Shown here piece after piece: positions 53,155-63,063 of a stretch of DNA of 64,000 bases. Location of the stretch: NCBI GenBank assembly GCA_040367435.1, contig BAABWY010000001.1:868001-932000 (forward strand), written 5' to 3'. Below the pieces are notes generated by a model, which was given only the letters and a program-made list of their open reading frames with translations, did not search any database and was not told the origin of the DNA. The position numbers were made by a program, and so were the translations under genes. The first letter of the stretch is position 1. Every line of letters starts with the position of its first letter. Source of the DNA: Hyphomicrobiales bacterium 4NK60-0047b. Its GTDB lineage: Bacteria > Pseudomonadota > Alphaproteobacteria > Rhizobiales > HXMU1428-3.

Positions 53155-56100
53155 TTATCTTTTGCCCTTTTTATTTCCTTTTTTAGGAGGCTTTCCCCCC
53201 TTAGGGCCACCAGCGCCCTTCTGTTGAGAAGCCTGAACTTGTGAACCTTGAGGGTGCTGGCCATTAACACCTGCGTCACCTGCTTGAGGAGCCCCATTTA
53301 AAGGGGCGTTATTAAAGTTGAATTTTCTTTCTTTATTCTCAACAGTCCCAGCAGATGGCTGCTCTCCAACATCTGAATATGTACCGCCACTGGCCAATTG
53401 GGCATAAACATCCATGACCTTAGGGTTTAAATCACCTGAACCTTGTGGAGACGGAGCAGCAACCTGCCCTTTAATCTTTTGAGGTTTCTTGGTCTTAGTT
53501 GCTTTTTTCCGGACCACATCTGTCGACCCGGCAACAGCCGCTTGTTCTGCAAGTTTTAAAGCATCATTAAGACCAGTCCGCTTTGGTTCTTGTCCAGATA
53601 CTTTCTCTAGCCCTTGGCTCAACCCTTGATCTACTTTTTGGCTTACTTGTTCACTAAGAGCGGCATGCTTCTGCAAATAAGCATCCTCAGAAGCAGTGTG
53701 ACCAGCATCCATATTTTGACCAGCTTGTAGATGCTCAGCATTATTCATACCAACTGATTGCTGTTTTTTCATTTCACTATTTTGCAAATTAGCCAGGGCC
53801 GCTGCAACTGATGGATCAACCTTTTGCCCCACCGTTTCAGAAACTTCACCAGGCAAATGACCATTTTGCTGTTGTAACATTTGCTGATCCTGTACAATCT
53901 GGTTTGCGTCTTGATTATGACTTACACCTTGATGGTGAAGAGACTGAGCCCCAGCCATACCACCATTCGCAGCAACCTCACCCGCTTGCTCAACAACGAT
54001 TGGAGTTTGTACGACCATATTTTGTTCTAAATATCCAGAACCAACCTCATTACCAATCTGCGGATCAGTTTGAGAATAATCCATAACAGTACCATCACTG
54101 TTCAAAGCAGGCACTTCTGCAGCTCCCCCTTGAGGAACTTGCCCATTTACAGAATTTTTGTCTTTAGACACATCAGCAGTTTGTATTTGATCTTCTTTGA
54201 CTATTTGTTTTGCATCAGCACCAGTTTTAGAACGAATGGCTCCAAACAAACCAGAGCGACCTTTAATCTTCACATCTTTCGCCAACGCTTCAAGCAGATA
54301 AATCACATCTTTTTGGTTCATAGGTTCGCCAAAATAAAACCCTTGCGCATACCCACAGCCAATAGAGCGAAGGAAAGTAACATCTTCTTCGCTTTCAACC
54401 CCTTCAGCAACAACTCCCATATTCAGCTCACTCGCAAGTGCAACCACAGAGCGTAAAATAGCAGGGCCAGTTTTACCTGAAGAAACATTATGAACTATGG
54501 AGCGATCCACTTTCAAAGTATCAAACGGAAAACGGTGCAAATAACTAAGGCTCGAATAGCCAGTACCAAAATCATCGAGGGCCAAAGACGCACCCGCATT
54601 TCTAAGCCAACCTAAGATCTCAACAGCACCTTCTGGATTTTCCATCACCAAAGATTCTGTCACTTCAAGGCGCAAACTATTTTCAGGCAGTGATTCCCGA
54701 GTAAGGATCATTCTCACTTCCTGGTAAAGTTCCTGACGGAACAATTCGCGGCTGGAAATATTAATGCTCACAATGAGCGGCTCATCAGCACGAGGTAAAA
54801 TCCGGTTCCACTGAACTGCATCCTTAACAGCCTGGTTTAAAACATAAGACCCTAGTTCCGAAATCAAATCAGATTCTTCTGCAATGGGAATAAATTCATC
54901 AGGAGATAAACGCCCATGTTTCGGATGGTCCCAGCGAATGAGAGCTTCAAAACCAGTAAGATCTTCACCCTTTAGCTTTGTAATAGGCTGATAGAGAACT
55001 TTAATCTGCCGGCGCTCAATCGCTCTGCGCAAATCACTTTCCAATGCCAAACGATTATCCCGTTCACCGCGCATCGTCGGTTTGAAAATCTCAATCCGAT
55101 CAGTACCAGAACGCTTTGCACGGTACATCGCTAATTCAGCTTCATTCACCAAGTCCTGATGACTAAGCTGTGTACCATCATAAACAGCAATACCAATAGA
55201 ACCAGTTAGAATAATTTCCTTGCCGCCAATTTTCATTGGGCTACGCAAAGACCGCCTGATGCGCTCCGCAAGCAAGGCAATTTCCTGCGGGTTGTTCTCA
55301 GTCACCAGTAACACAGCAAACTGATCACCATTGATCCGAGCCAGGCTATCTTGCGGCCCAAGGTGGCGCTGCAAACGCCGCGCAATGGTCAGCAACATTG
55401 TGTCACCAATCACCATTCCAAAAGATTGGTTCACATGTTTAAAACGATCAATATCAACAAACAAAATGGTCGGCGGGCGAACACCGCCCTCATCTTTCAC
55501 GCGTGTAATAGCAATTTGCAGACGGTCAAGAAACAGTTCTCTGTTCGGCAAACCGGTCAAACTGTCATGCACAGCATCCCCGAGCAACCGTTCTTGCGAG
55601 CGCTTACCATCTGTAATATCACGCATCAAACCAACACAACGTAAAGATCTCTGATGCGGCATCGTCACAGAATGTGCCCTCAGCTCATACCATAAGAAGT
55701 GGCCTTCATGGCCGCGCATACGAAACTCAAGTTGCAGCTCGCCGCCATTCTTCTCTTGTAAAGTGCGCATTAATAAACGGAAACGTTCTCGATCAGAAGG
55801 ATGCAAATACTGCATCCATTGCTCAACCCGGCAGGTCAATTCACCTTCATGCAATCCCAAAACATCTTCAACTTCCGGGCTAACTGAAATTTCATCACGC
55901 CGAGAATTCCATTGCCAAACAGCCGCACCCGCTCCTTCTAAAGCAAGTGAACGCAATTGTAACTGACTAGGCGGTGCACCGGCCAGCGGCTCAAATGAAC
56001 GAAACGCAAATTGCGTCACCGTGAAACCTAACAGAACCAAAATAAGCACCAAGCCTGATGTTAAAGCTGGCGCAACAATATCACCTGAAAGCTGACCAAG

Positions 56101-57198
56101 CGTGGCAACACCTGCACCAAATAACCAAACAACAAATAACAGCCATGTCGGCACCAATGCCAAAGCTCTATCTTGTCCGCGAATGGCCAGATAACCGATA
56201 AGTAGAGACCCAAGTGCACCAATAGCCAAAAGAGAAAGGCGAGCAAGACCAGAAACCAAAACGGGATCAAGGACAGCCAAGGCAATAAGACCAAATTGAC
56301 CTAAAATCCAAACCCCAAACAACAACTTGATCCAGCCATGCCAAAATCTTAGTCGCAAGAATGTATAGAGGAAGACAACAAGACTAGAGGCAATGGCCGC
56401 CTCAGATCCTGCTCGATAAAGGGAATTCATTTCCGGATCAAGTCGGAACAATTTGTGCCAGAAACCAAAATCAACACACAAATAAGCTCCAACACACCAG
56501 GCAATAAACGCAGTGGCTGGAAAAATAGCCTTATGGTTTGCAACAAAAACGGCCGTAAGGAAGATCGCTAAAATACCGACAATGCCAAGCATGATGCCGT
56601 TAAACAGCGCCATATCCCGCAGCTTTTTACTCAAGGCAAGCGGATGCCATAAAAACACACGTGGGAAACGTGAGTTCGATAGCTCAGCAACAAATGTCAC
56701 CGTTGATCCAGGTTCAATAGTGATGCTGAAAATATCAACAGCATCATTCGGTATCCGTAACGGCAGAAACCCAACAGAAGGGGTTAAATGAATTAATCGT
56801 TTCGCATCAAGGTCTGGGCGTAAAATACGTGATCCGACAATGTTATAACGGTCCGTTGTGACCACACGAACAATCTGTTTATCCGTATTATTTTTAAGAG
56901 CAAAAACAATCCACTTTGGGTCTGTGTTTGGTGTTTGCGCTTTCACCGCCATGCGGTTTGAAATACCATCGGCATCACGCGCAGTTTCAACCTGCAGCGT
57001 ATCCCCAGCCCCTTTATAATGCTCACTGAATTTCGTAATCTCAATACGCTCAATTTCAGTCGTCAATTCAATAGGCTCTAACGCCTGGGCAGTTGAAAAT
57101 GTGAAAATAAGGGAGAAAAGTAGAAAACTAAGTTTAGCTACAAACTTCGCTGTTTGAAAAAGCACGCAATAAAATGATCCGCGTGAGAAAACTTTCAT
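53155..57198 (-). CDS. Membrane-bound GGDEF-EAL protein with long C-terminal tail
   Basis: About 1347 residues from ATG 57198, picked because a signal peptide follows (ends AQA near 39); the frame is open to 57333 with other ATGs at 57270 and 57258. Order: signal peptide; periplasmic beta-rich domain to about 175; seven or so membrane helices about 183-395; PAS about 420-535; degenerate GGDEF (NGDQF in place of GGDEF) about 545-705; EAL about 715-970; then a 375-residue tail rich in Gln, Gly, Ala and Lys, ending KKGNKKGKR. The EAL domain keeps FEALIRW, VTES, DDFGTGYSSL, LKVDRS and AEGVE, so it should hydrolyse cyclic di-GMP, while cyclase activity is probably lost. Its 3' end abuts a long repeat. 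Confidence 0.9.
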   Translation of the reverse strand: MKVFSRGSFYCVLFQTAKFVAKLSFLLFSLIFTFSTAQALEPIELTTEIERIEITKFSEHYKGAGDTLQVETARDADGISNRMAVKAQTPNTDPKWIVFALKNNTDKQIVRVVTTDRYNIVGSRILRPDLDAKRLIHLTPSVGFLPLRIPNDAVDIFSITIEPGSTVTFVAELSNSRFPRVFLWHPLALSKKLRDMALFNGIMLGIVGILAIFLTAVFVANHKAIFPATAFIAWCVGAYLCVDFGFWHKLFRLDPEMNSLYRAGSEAAIASSLVVFLYTFLRLRFWHGWIKLLFGVWILGQFGLIALAVLDPVLVSGLARLSLLAIGALGSLLIGYLAIRGQDRALALVPTWLLFVVWLFGAGVATLGQLSGDIVAPALTSGLVLILVLLGFTVTQFAFRSFEPLAGAPPSQLQLRSLALEGAGAAVWQWNSRRDEISVSPEVEDVLGLHEGELTCRVEQWMQYLHPSDRERFRLLMRTLQEKNGGELQLEFRMRGHEGHFLWYELRAHSVTMPHQRSLRCVGLMRDITDGKRSQERLLGDAVHDSLTGLPNRELFLDRLQIAITRVKDEGGVRPPTILFVDIDRFKHVNQSFGMVIGDTMLLTIARRLQRHLGPQDSLARINGDQFAVLLVTENNPQEIALLAERIRRSLRSPMKIGGKEIILTGSIGIAVYDGTQLSHQDLVNEAELAMYRAKRSGTDRIEIFKPTMRGERDNRLALESDLRRAIERRQIKVLYQPITKLKGEDLTGFEALIRWDHPKHGRLSPDEFIPIAEESDLISELGSYVLNQAVKDAVQWNRILPRADEPLIVSINISSRELFRQELYQEVRMILTRESLPENSLRLEVTESLVMENPEGAVEILGWLRNAGASLALDDFGTGYSSLSYLHRFPFDTLKVDRSIVHNVSSGKTGPAILRSVVALASELNMGVVAEGVESEEDVTFLRSIGCGYAQGFYFGEPMNQKDVIYLLEALAKDVKIKGRSGLFGAIRSKTGADAKQIVKEDQIQTADVSKDKNSVNGQVPQGGAAEVPALNSDGTVMDYSQTDPQIGNEVGSGYLEQNMVVQTPIVVEQAGEVAANGGMAGAQSLHHQGVSHNQDANQIVQDQQMLQQQNGHLPGEVSETVGQKVDPSVAAALANLQNSEMKKQQSVGMNNAEHLQAGQNMDAGHTASEDAYLQKHAALSEQVSQKVDQGLSQGLEKVSGQEPKRTGLNDALKLAEQAAVAGSTDVVRKKATKTKKPQKIKGQVAAPSPQGSGDLNPKVMDVYAQLASGGTYSDVGEQPSAGTVENKERKFNFNNAPLNGAPQAGDAGVNGQHPQGSQVQASQQKGAGGPKGGKPPKKGNKKGKR

Positions 57199-57429
57199 AA
57201 CCAACTTCAGAGCGAAAAACAGCACTGATAGAGCACCTGCAACAGCAGTATGCGCCATAAAAAGGTACATAGTCAGCAACCTATTAATTATTTTTGCGCA
57301 AATATGCGTCAAACCAATCCTCAATTCATCCAATCAGACATCAAAATACATGCCATAGGAATAGGGCAAATAGATGAATCCCAAAATGCAAACTAAAATC
57401 AAATAAAAAAGGCGCAATTACGTAATTAT

Positions 57430-58020
57430 TTATGTTTTACCTAAATCATTTATTAGCCAGCCAAACAAGAGATGGTCCTGCCACTGACCATTTATACATA
57501 AATATTCCCTGGCTAACCCTTCTTTTTGAAATCCACATTTCTCAAGAACTCGAATAGACGCTAAATTTTCCGGCAAACTAGCGGCATCAATCCGATGCAA
57601 TCCTAATTCCTTAAACGCATAAACACCAAGCGCTTTCACAGCCTCGGTCATATACCCATTTTTTTGAAATGGCTGTCCTATCCAATATCCTATAGACCCA
57701 GATTGGGTCACCCCCCGTCTCACATTAGAAAGAGTGATCCCACCTAAAAGATTATTGCCTTCTTTTGTAAAAATAAAGAAAGGATACCCAGTACTATCAC
57801 GAAATTCACGCTGATAAAACCGCAAACGAAGCCGAAAACTGTCTCTCGACAACTCATTTTGAGCCCATTTTGGCTCAAACGGAATTAAGCCATCCTTACT
57901 AACACCGCGCAATTGAGACCAATCAGCAAAATCAGCCTGTTGCGGTAAACGCAAAATCAGCCGTTCCGTCGTAATAATAGGCCCCATATCAAATGATGCA
58001 GCTGAACGAAGAAACACCAT
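57430..58020 (-). CDS. RimJ/RimL-type GNAT acetyltransferase
   Basis: 196 residues. ITTERLILRLPQQADFADWSQL near 15-36 and the acetyl-CoA-binding region IGYWIGQPFQKNGYMTEAVKALGVYAF near 112-138, then RIDAASLPENLASIRVLEKCGFQKEG and YLCINGQWQDHLLFGWL are the typical pattern of ribosomal-protein N-terminal acetyltransferases. The ribosomal substrate is not certain, as the family also acetylates other proteins and drugs. The ATG at 58020 has AGGTAGGG upstream. It follows the M16 peptidase gene on the same strand with 139 bp between, a known rhizobial arrangement. Confidence 0.9.
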   Translation of the reverse strand: MVFLRSAASFDMGPIITTERLILRLPQQADFADWSQLRGVSKDGLIPFEPKWAQNELSRDSFRLRLRFYQREFRDSTGYPFFIFTKEGNNLLGGITLSNVRRGVTQSGSIGYWIGQPFQKNGYMTEAVKALGVYAFKELGLHRIDAASLPENLASIRVLEKCGFQKEGLAREYLCINGQWQDHLLFGWLINDLGKT

Positions 58021-58159
58021 CTATTGCCCTACCTCTCAAAAAACGCTTCCAATCATGCTTTCATACGATGATCTAAGATATTTTAATTTAAGATCCCATC
58101 TTAAAAATCTCTACCCAAAATCTTTCTCTAAAAAGTCTTCTCCAAGAGCTTTTCCAATG

Positions 58160-59443
58160 TTAGACCTTTGCGAAATAAGAGTTAAACCCTTTAAATTCGT
58201 CAATATTCTGTTCGCAGCCCACAAGAGCAATCGTTGGCTCACTTTGTTTTACAATCCGCTGAACCAAATCCTGGCAAGCCTCTAATGATACAGCCTCTAT
58301 TTCCTCTAATAGTTCAGAAATTGGTATGATGCGATCAAAGAACAAAAGTTGCCTGGCCAATTGCTCAGCCCGAACAGCCGAACTCTCCAAACTCATAGCA
58401 AGGCCGCACTTTAACTGGGCTTTAGCCCTGTTTAGTTCAGTTAAGTTTAAACCACTCTCACAAAGAGTTGCAATCTCATTTAACATCACTTCAGTGACTT
58501 CAAGTTGTTTCTTTTTATCACACGCCACATAAAGCCCAAACAAACCAGAATCTTCATATGCTGAATGAAAACTGTAAACATGATAAGCAAGCCCCCGTCT
58601 CTCACGCACCTCTTGAAACAACCGGGATGACATCCCTCCACCAAGAGCTGAATTTAACAGCTGCATTGTAAAAATATCAGATGATTTAAACGCAACGCCT
58701 TCAAACCCAATAACCACATGCCCTTGCTCAAAGTCTTGAGCACCAGCCGCAACACCGCCCTCATAAGCAACGGTCTCTAAAGAAAGCTTCTCACCAGAAG
58801 GTAGACCCGAAAAATAAGTCTCAGCAAAACGTACAAACTCATCATGATCAATAGCACCAGCTGCCGACAGAACCATATTCTCAGCCCTGTAATGCGTCTT
58901 CATAAAATCAGTTAGATCTGAAACTGTAAAACTAGAGACCGTTTCAACTGTCCCCATAACAGGGCGCCCCACAGATTGATCTCCAAAAGCCAATGATTGC
59001 GCCAGATCAAACACAACATCATCAGGCTGATCTTCATTAGCCAAAATTTCCTGGAGTATCACATCACGCTCACGAAGCAACTCATCCTCCTCAAATGAAG
59101 GGTTTTGCAAAATATCCCCAAGAAGTGAAACAGCAACCTCAACATCAGAGCGCATCACAACTGCATAATAAGATGTCTGATCAAGCCCGGTAGAGGCGTT
59201 TAAATCACCGCCAACATTTTCTATTTTTTCAACAATTTCAATTGCACTCAGAGTGGTAGTGCCTTTAAAGGCCATATGTTCTAAAAAATGCGCAATTCCA
59301 TGTTGTTCAGGGCGCTCATTTCGACTGCCAACACCAATCCAAGCTCCAAGAGATACAGTCTCAAGATGCGGCATCTCATAACTAACAACCCGAAGGCCAT
59401 TAGCTAATGTAGAAACTCGAGCTTCTATTAAGGAGCCTTCCAT
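58160..59443 (-). CDS. M16 zinc peptidase (processing-peptidase-like)
   Basis: 427 residues. The inverted zinc motif HFLEHMAFKG (HxxEH) lies near 48-57 with the third ligand in the ERDVILQEI segment near 125. GGDLNASTGLDQTSYYAVV and the C-terminal glycine-rich GGGMSSRLFQEVRERRGLAYHVYSF are typical of the beta subunit of mitochondrial processing peptidase and its alphaproteobacterial relatives. The active site is complete. The substrate in bacteria is not established. The ATG shares one base with the thrC stop (TAATG), so translation is coupled. Confidence 0.94.
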   Translation of the reverse strand: MEGSLIEARVSTLANGLRVVSYEMPHLETVSLGAWIGVGSRNERPEQHGIAHFLEHMAFKGTTTLSAIEIVEKIENVGGDLNASTGLDQTSYYAVVMRSDVEVAVSLLGDILQNPSFEEDELLRERDVILQEILANEDQPDDVVFDLAQSLAFGDQSVGRPVMGTVETVSSFTVSDLTDFMKTHYRAENMVLSAAGAIDHDEFVRFAETYFSGLPSGEKLSLETVAYEGGVAAGAQDFEQGHVVIGFEGVAFKSSDIFTMQLLNSALGGGMSSRLFQEVRERRGLAYHVYSFHSAYEDSGLFGLYVACDKKKQLEVTEVMLNEIATLCESGLNLTELNRAKAQLKCGLAMSLESSAVRAEQLARQLLFFDRIIPISELLEEIEAVSLEACQDLVQRIVKQSEPTIALVGCEQNIDEFKGFNSYFAKV

Positions 59444-60852
59444 TAAGCAACCTTGCCTGCTCTGGTTTTATCACCAATAAATTGAGAAACTTCAGCCAAA
59501 TCATTTGGCAAACGTGTAACTCGTTCTTCGCTCTTTAGCTGAGCAACCAACCGAGCTGGTTGTGGCACATCAGCACCTGTTGCTTTTGCAACAACATCGG
59601 GAAACTTCGCCGGGTGAGCTGTTGCCAAAGCAATCATAGGCGTATCCTCATTCCCCTTCAAGCAACGAGCCCCTGTCTCAAGCGCAATCGCACTATGCGG
59701 ATCAATTATATAATGATTATCTTCATATTCTGCCTTGATACGAGAAACAGTTTCATCCTCATTAATCCGCAACCCAACAAACAAATCTCTCATAGGCGCA
59801 AGCTCATTTTCAGAAAGCTGAAACTCACCTTTTGTAGAAAGGTCATTCATGAGGCTCGCAATCCGGTTCGCATCGCGCCCCGCCATTTCAAACATCAATC
59901 GCTCAAAATTAGATGAAACCTGAATATCCATACTCGGGCTATAGGTTGCGGTTACACCATCTGGCTTATAAGTACCTGTCTCTAGCGTGCGCACCAAAAT
60001 GTCATTCACATTCGTTGCCACCGCCAAAGTCTTAATCGGCAATCCCATCTTATGAGCAACAAAGCCTGCAAACACATCACCAAAATTGCCAGTAGGCACT
60101 GCAAATGAAAGCGGTCTATTCGGGCTGCCTAAAGCAACGGCAGCTGTGAAATAATAAACGATTTGCGCCATAATGCGCGCCCAGTTGATGGAGTTCACAC
60201 CCGTCACTTTCATGCGATCACGAAACTCATGATCATTAAACAAGCCCTTCACCATCGCCTGGCAATCATCAAACGTGCCTTCAAGCGCAATGTTAAAAAC
60301 ATTCTCTTCTTGTGCCGTTGTCATTTGCCGGCGTTGAACATCAGAAACCCGGCCATGTGGGTGCAGAATAAAAATATCAATCTGTTCACGTCCTCTAAAG
60401 GCTTCAATAGCAGCACCGCCCGTATCACCAGAAGTCGCACCAAGAATAGTCGCACGTTCACCGCGTTTAATAAGAGCGCGATCCATCAAAAGCCCTAAAA
60501 TCTGCATGGCAAAATCTTTAAACGCCAATGTTGGTCCATGAAATAGCTCAAGCAACCATAAATTATCATCCATCTGAACAAGCGGCGCTACAGCACGGTG
60601 GGCAAAGCCAGAATATGCCTGCTCAATCAGCTCTTTAAATTCATTCTCTTCAATCGAAGAGCTGACAAAAGGAAACATCACCTGAAACGCAATTTCTTGA
60701 TATGAGCACCCTCTAAGTGCAGCTAGCTGCTCCGCACTAAACGTCGGCCAGCTTTCAGGCACATAAAGCCCCCCATCACGGGCGAGCCCTGCAAGCATCA
60801 CATCTTCAAATTCAAGAACTGGCGCTTGTCCGCGCGTGCTCACATATTTCAA
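59443..60852 (-). CDS. thrC: Threonine synthase
   Basis: 469 residues, beginning KYVSTRGQAPVLEFEDVMLAGLARDGGLYVPE. The PLP lysine lies in GPTLAFKDFAMQ near 110, the phosphate loop in GATSGDTGGAAIEA near 140, and SINWARIMAQIVYYF near 205. This is the long type II enzyme that converts O-phosphohomoserine to threonine. The start is a TTG at 60852 with GGAGAG 7 nt upstream, and gives the standard N terminus, so no upstream ATG is needed. It leads the thrC-M16 peptidase pair. Confidence 0.96.
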   Translation of the reverse strand: MKYVSTRGQAPVLEFEDVMLAGLARDGGLYVPESWPTFSAEQLAALRGCSYQEIAFQVMFPFVSSSIEENEFKELIEQAYSGFAHRAVAPLVQMDDNLWLLELFHGPTLAFKDFAMQILGLLMDRALIKRGERATILGATSGDTGGAAIEAFRGREQIDIFILHPHGRVSDVQRRQMTTAQEENVFNIALEGTFDDCQAMVKGLFNDHEFRDRMKVTGVNSINWARIMAQIVYYFTAAVALGSPNRPLSFAVPTGNFGDVFAGFVAHKMGLPIKTLAVATNVNDILVRTLETGTYKPDGVTATYSPSMDIQVSSNFERLMFEMAGRDANRIASLMNDLSTKGEFQLSENELAPMRDLFVGLRINEDETVSRIKAEYEDNHYIIDPHSAIALETGARCLKGNEDTPMIALATAHPAKFPDVVAKATGADVPQPARLVAQLKSEERVTRLPNDLAEVSQFIGDKTRAGKVA

Positions 60853-60991
60853 CTGATCTCTCCTAAAACAGAATAAGCCTCTAGAGGAAAAAGGCCCTTA
60901 AATTTATTATCAGACTATATATTTGTTTTTTTCGCTTTTTGCCAGTATTCAATCTTTAAGCTGTTTGATAAACAGTGCTATTGAAAACAAA

Positions 60992-61717
60992 TCATTTGCG
61001 AAGGCGACTAAAGGCAAAAGCTATGAAAACCCCAATTAAGGTCAAAGCTAACCCATACCAAGTCAACGCATAGCCTAAATGCTTATCTGAAAATTTGACT
61101 TTCGTAACCCCCGGCCGCGGCCACTCTCCAGATGTTTCAATTCGCTTTTGATCAATCATAAAGGGAAAAGAACGCTTCACATCCCCCTTCAAACTAGCAT
61201 AAAGCTCCTGAACATCCCGCACATACCACTTATTGCCGCGCACATCATTTAGAGGCGAAAAATAATTCCCCTCTTCACTTAAACGAACCAACCCTTCAAT
61301 CACCTGGGGCCCCTCCACAAGGCCTTTCGAGCGAAGTGATGCATCCTTTAATGCCTCTGGTACAAACCCTCGATCAATTAAGACAACATCACCAGCTTCA
61401 GTTTTAAGAGGAGTAATAACATGCCAGCCAACTTTTCCCTTAAAAGGTAAAAAGTAATGGCGCTCTTGTGTGTGATCAAAAACACCCTTCACAGTCACGG
61501 GCCGGAAGCGGATATCATCTAAATTCTTAGAAAGCGCAACAACCTCTTCAAATGAAGAAGTCGAACTTGCAATCCGTTTATTTACAAGATCTATTAAATT
61601 CGCTTTCCATACCTTTCTCTCCATTTGCCAATTACCAAGGCTGATTAAAATAACCAAACCAACAACGGTAAATAGCAAGGGAAGAAGAAGACCAGCGCGA
61701 CTAAATTTATCAATCAT
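60992..61717 (-). CDS. SURF1 family cytochrome c oxidase assembly protein
   Basis: 241 residues from ATG 61717; GGGAGGGG lies 10 nt upstream, inside the longer frame that opens at 61744, which argues for the shorter form. Two membrane helices, about 7-27 and 210-230, enclose a periplasmic domain with the SURF1 motifs LGNWQMERKVWK, RPVTVKGVFD, GWHVITPL, VLIDRGFVPE and a closing HLGYALTWYGLA. It helps insert heme a into cytochrome oxidase subunit I. It overlaps the DUF983 gene by 8 bp. Confidence 0.93.
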   Translation of the reverse strand: MIDKFSRAGLLLPLLFTVVGLVILISLGNWQMERKVWKANLIDLVNKRIASSTSSFEEVVALSKNLDDIRFRPVTVKGVFDHTQERHYFLPFKGKVGWHVITPLKTEAGDVVLIDRGFVPEALKDASLRSKGLVEGPQVIEGLVRLSEEGNYFSPLNDVRGNKWYVRDVQELYASLKGDVKRSFPFMIDQKRIETSGEWPRPGVTKVKFSDKHLGYALTWYGLALTLIGVFIAFAFSRLRK

Positions 61718-62078
61718 CTGTTTTGCGCCCCTCCCGAGCATCATTGCTATACTGCAAACAAATCAAAATGCCTTTTAGCGGCCTCAAAAGCCCAGCTGAA
61801 AGAATGAGAATACTCGGCAACCAAAGAACAGCATGAACCCAGTAATCCGGGCGATAATTAATTTCTGTATATATAGCCAAACCAACAACAAGAAACCCTA
61901 CAATCAACATAATAAAAACCGCAGGCCCGTCACCGCTATCAGCAAAGTCATAATCAAGGTCACATGAAGAGCAGGATTGATCAAGAGAGATAAAACCATC
62001 AAACAATCGTCCCTCCCCACAACGCGGACAGCGCCCTTTTAATCCCGCTAAAATCGGAGAAATTTCTTTATTAGTCAT
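61710..62078 (-). CDS. DUF983 membrane protein with zinc-ribbon motif
   Basis: 122 residues. CPRCGEGRLFDGFISLDQSC and a following CxxC (SCSSCDLDYDFADSGDGPAVF) form the conserved cysteine N terminus, then two membrane helices near 52-70 and 78-98. The family is regularly encoded between the cox subunit III and surf1 genes in alphaproteobacteria and is presumed to aid oxidase assembly; no direct activity is known to me. GGAG lies 10 nt before the ATG. The end overlaps the surf1 start. Confidence 0.92.
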   Translation of the reverse strand: MTNKEISPILAGLKGRCPRCGEGRLFDGFISLDQSCSSCDLDYDFADSGDGPAVFIMLIVGFLVVGLAIYTEINYRPDYWVHAVLWLPSILILSAGLLRPLKGILICLQYSNDAREGRKTDD

Positions 62079-62103
62079 AGATGAAATGCTCCAGACTTTT
62101 TCA

Positions 62104-62139
62104 TAAAAATGGCCCGTTAAACCAAGTTCAACGAGCCAT
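62104..62139 (-). terminator. Intrinsic terminator after ctaE
   Basis: On the minus strand ATGGCTCGTT pairs with AACGGGCCAT over ten positions with one G-U, followed by TTTTTATG. It lies 34 bp after the ctaE stop and before the DUF983 gene, so it may partly separate oxidase subunit from assembly genes. Confidence 0.7.
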
Positions 62140-62172
62140 CAACTATCATTTACAAACTAGTTTGCTAGCTAG

Positions 62173-63063
62173 TTAGTGAGCACCTGGTGTGCCTTGTGCC
62201 CATACATAAATGCATGCAAACAAAAACAACCAAACAACGTCAACAAAGTGCCAGTACCAAGCAGCTGCTTCAAAACCAAAATGCTGTTTTGCAGTAAAGT
62301 GTCCAGCCATTGCTCTAAACATCATCACAGCCAAAGTGATTGTACCCACAACCACATGGAACCCGTGAAAACCCGTTGCCATGTAAAATACTGAACCATA
62401 AATATTGCCGCCATTTTCATTGCTGAAAGCAAAGCCAGCATGCATATATTCATAAACCTGACAAATGGTGAAAATAACACCAAGAATAACGGTTAGAAGA
62501 AGTCCCCAAATCAAACCCTTGCGGTCATCTTTAAGCATAGCATGGTGAGCCCAGGTCACAGTTGTACCTGAAAGTAGAAGGATCAAAGTGTTCACCAATG
62601 GAAGTTTCCAAGGGTTAAACGTCTCTGTACCAACTGGTGGGAATACACCTTGAGTTACTTCATTTCGAGTAACCTGCCCTAAAGCAGCTTCTGCCCCGCC
62701 AGCCGTTTTAATCACTTCATCCCCTAAACCAGGGAAGAGCGAAATATCAAAGAAAGCCCAGAACCATGCAACAAAGAACATCACTTCAGAAGCAATGAAC
62801 AAAATCATGCCGTAACGGTTGTGAATTTGAACAACAGGAGTGTGGTCACCATTTTTCTCAGCTTCTTTAACCACATCACGCCACCATAAAAACATGGTCA
62901 GTATAACAAGACCAAAACCAACCGCTAAAACGGTTGAGCCTTTATCGTGCATAAATTGAATAGCTCCATAAGCCAAAACGAAAGCCGCAACTGCGCCTAA
63001 TAACGGCCACGGGCTTGGATCCACCAAATGATAATCATGGTGCTTACCGTGAGAATCTGCCAT
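62173..63063 (-). CDS. ctaE: Cytochrome c oxidase subunit III
   Basis: 296 residues, seven membrane helices. HHDYHLVDPSPWPLLGAVAAF at the N terminus, GMILFIASEVMFFVAWFWAFF near 85, TLILLLSGTTVTWAHHA near 160 and FHGFHVVVGTITLAVM and FEAAAWYWHFVDVVWLFLF near the end are subunit III hallmarks of the aa3-type enzyme. GGGAGAG precedes the ATG. It lies 135 bp after ctaG on the same strand. Confidence 0.97.
   Translation of the reverse strand: MADSHGKHHDYHLVDPSPWPLLGAVAAFVLAYGAIQFMHDKGSTVLAVGFGLVILTMFLWWRDVVKEAEKNGDHTPVVQIHNRYGMILFIASEVMFFVAWFWAFFDISLFPGLGDEVIKTAGGAEAALGQVTRNEVTQGVFPPVGTETFNPWKLPLVNTLILLLSGTTVTWAHHAMLKDDRKGLIWGLLLTVILGVIFTICQVYEYMHAGFAFSNENGGNIYGSVFYMATGFHGFHVVVGTITLAVMMFRAMAGHFTAKQHFGFEAAAWYWHFVDVVWLFLFACIYVWAQGTPGAH

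Noticed and set aside
54070-54456. 128-codon plus-strand open frame inside the EAL gene
   Set aside because: It overlaps a well-supported gene with clear domain motifs in another frame, has no ribosome site and reads as low-complexity sequence.
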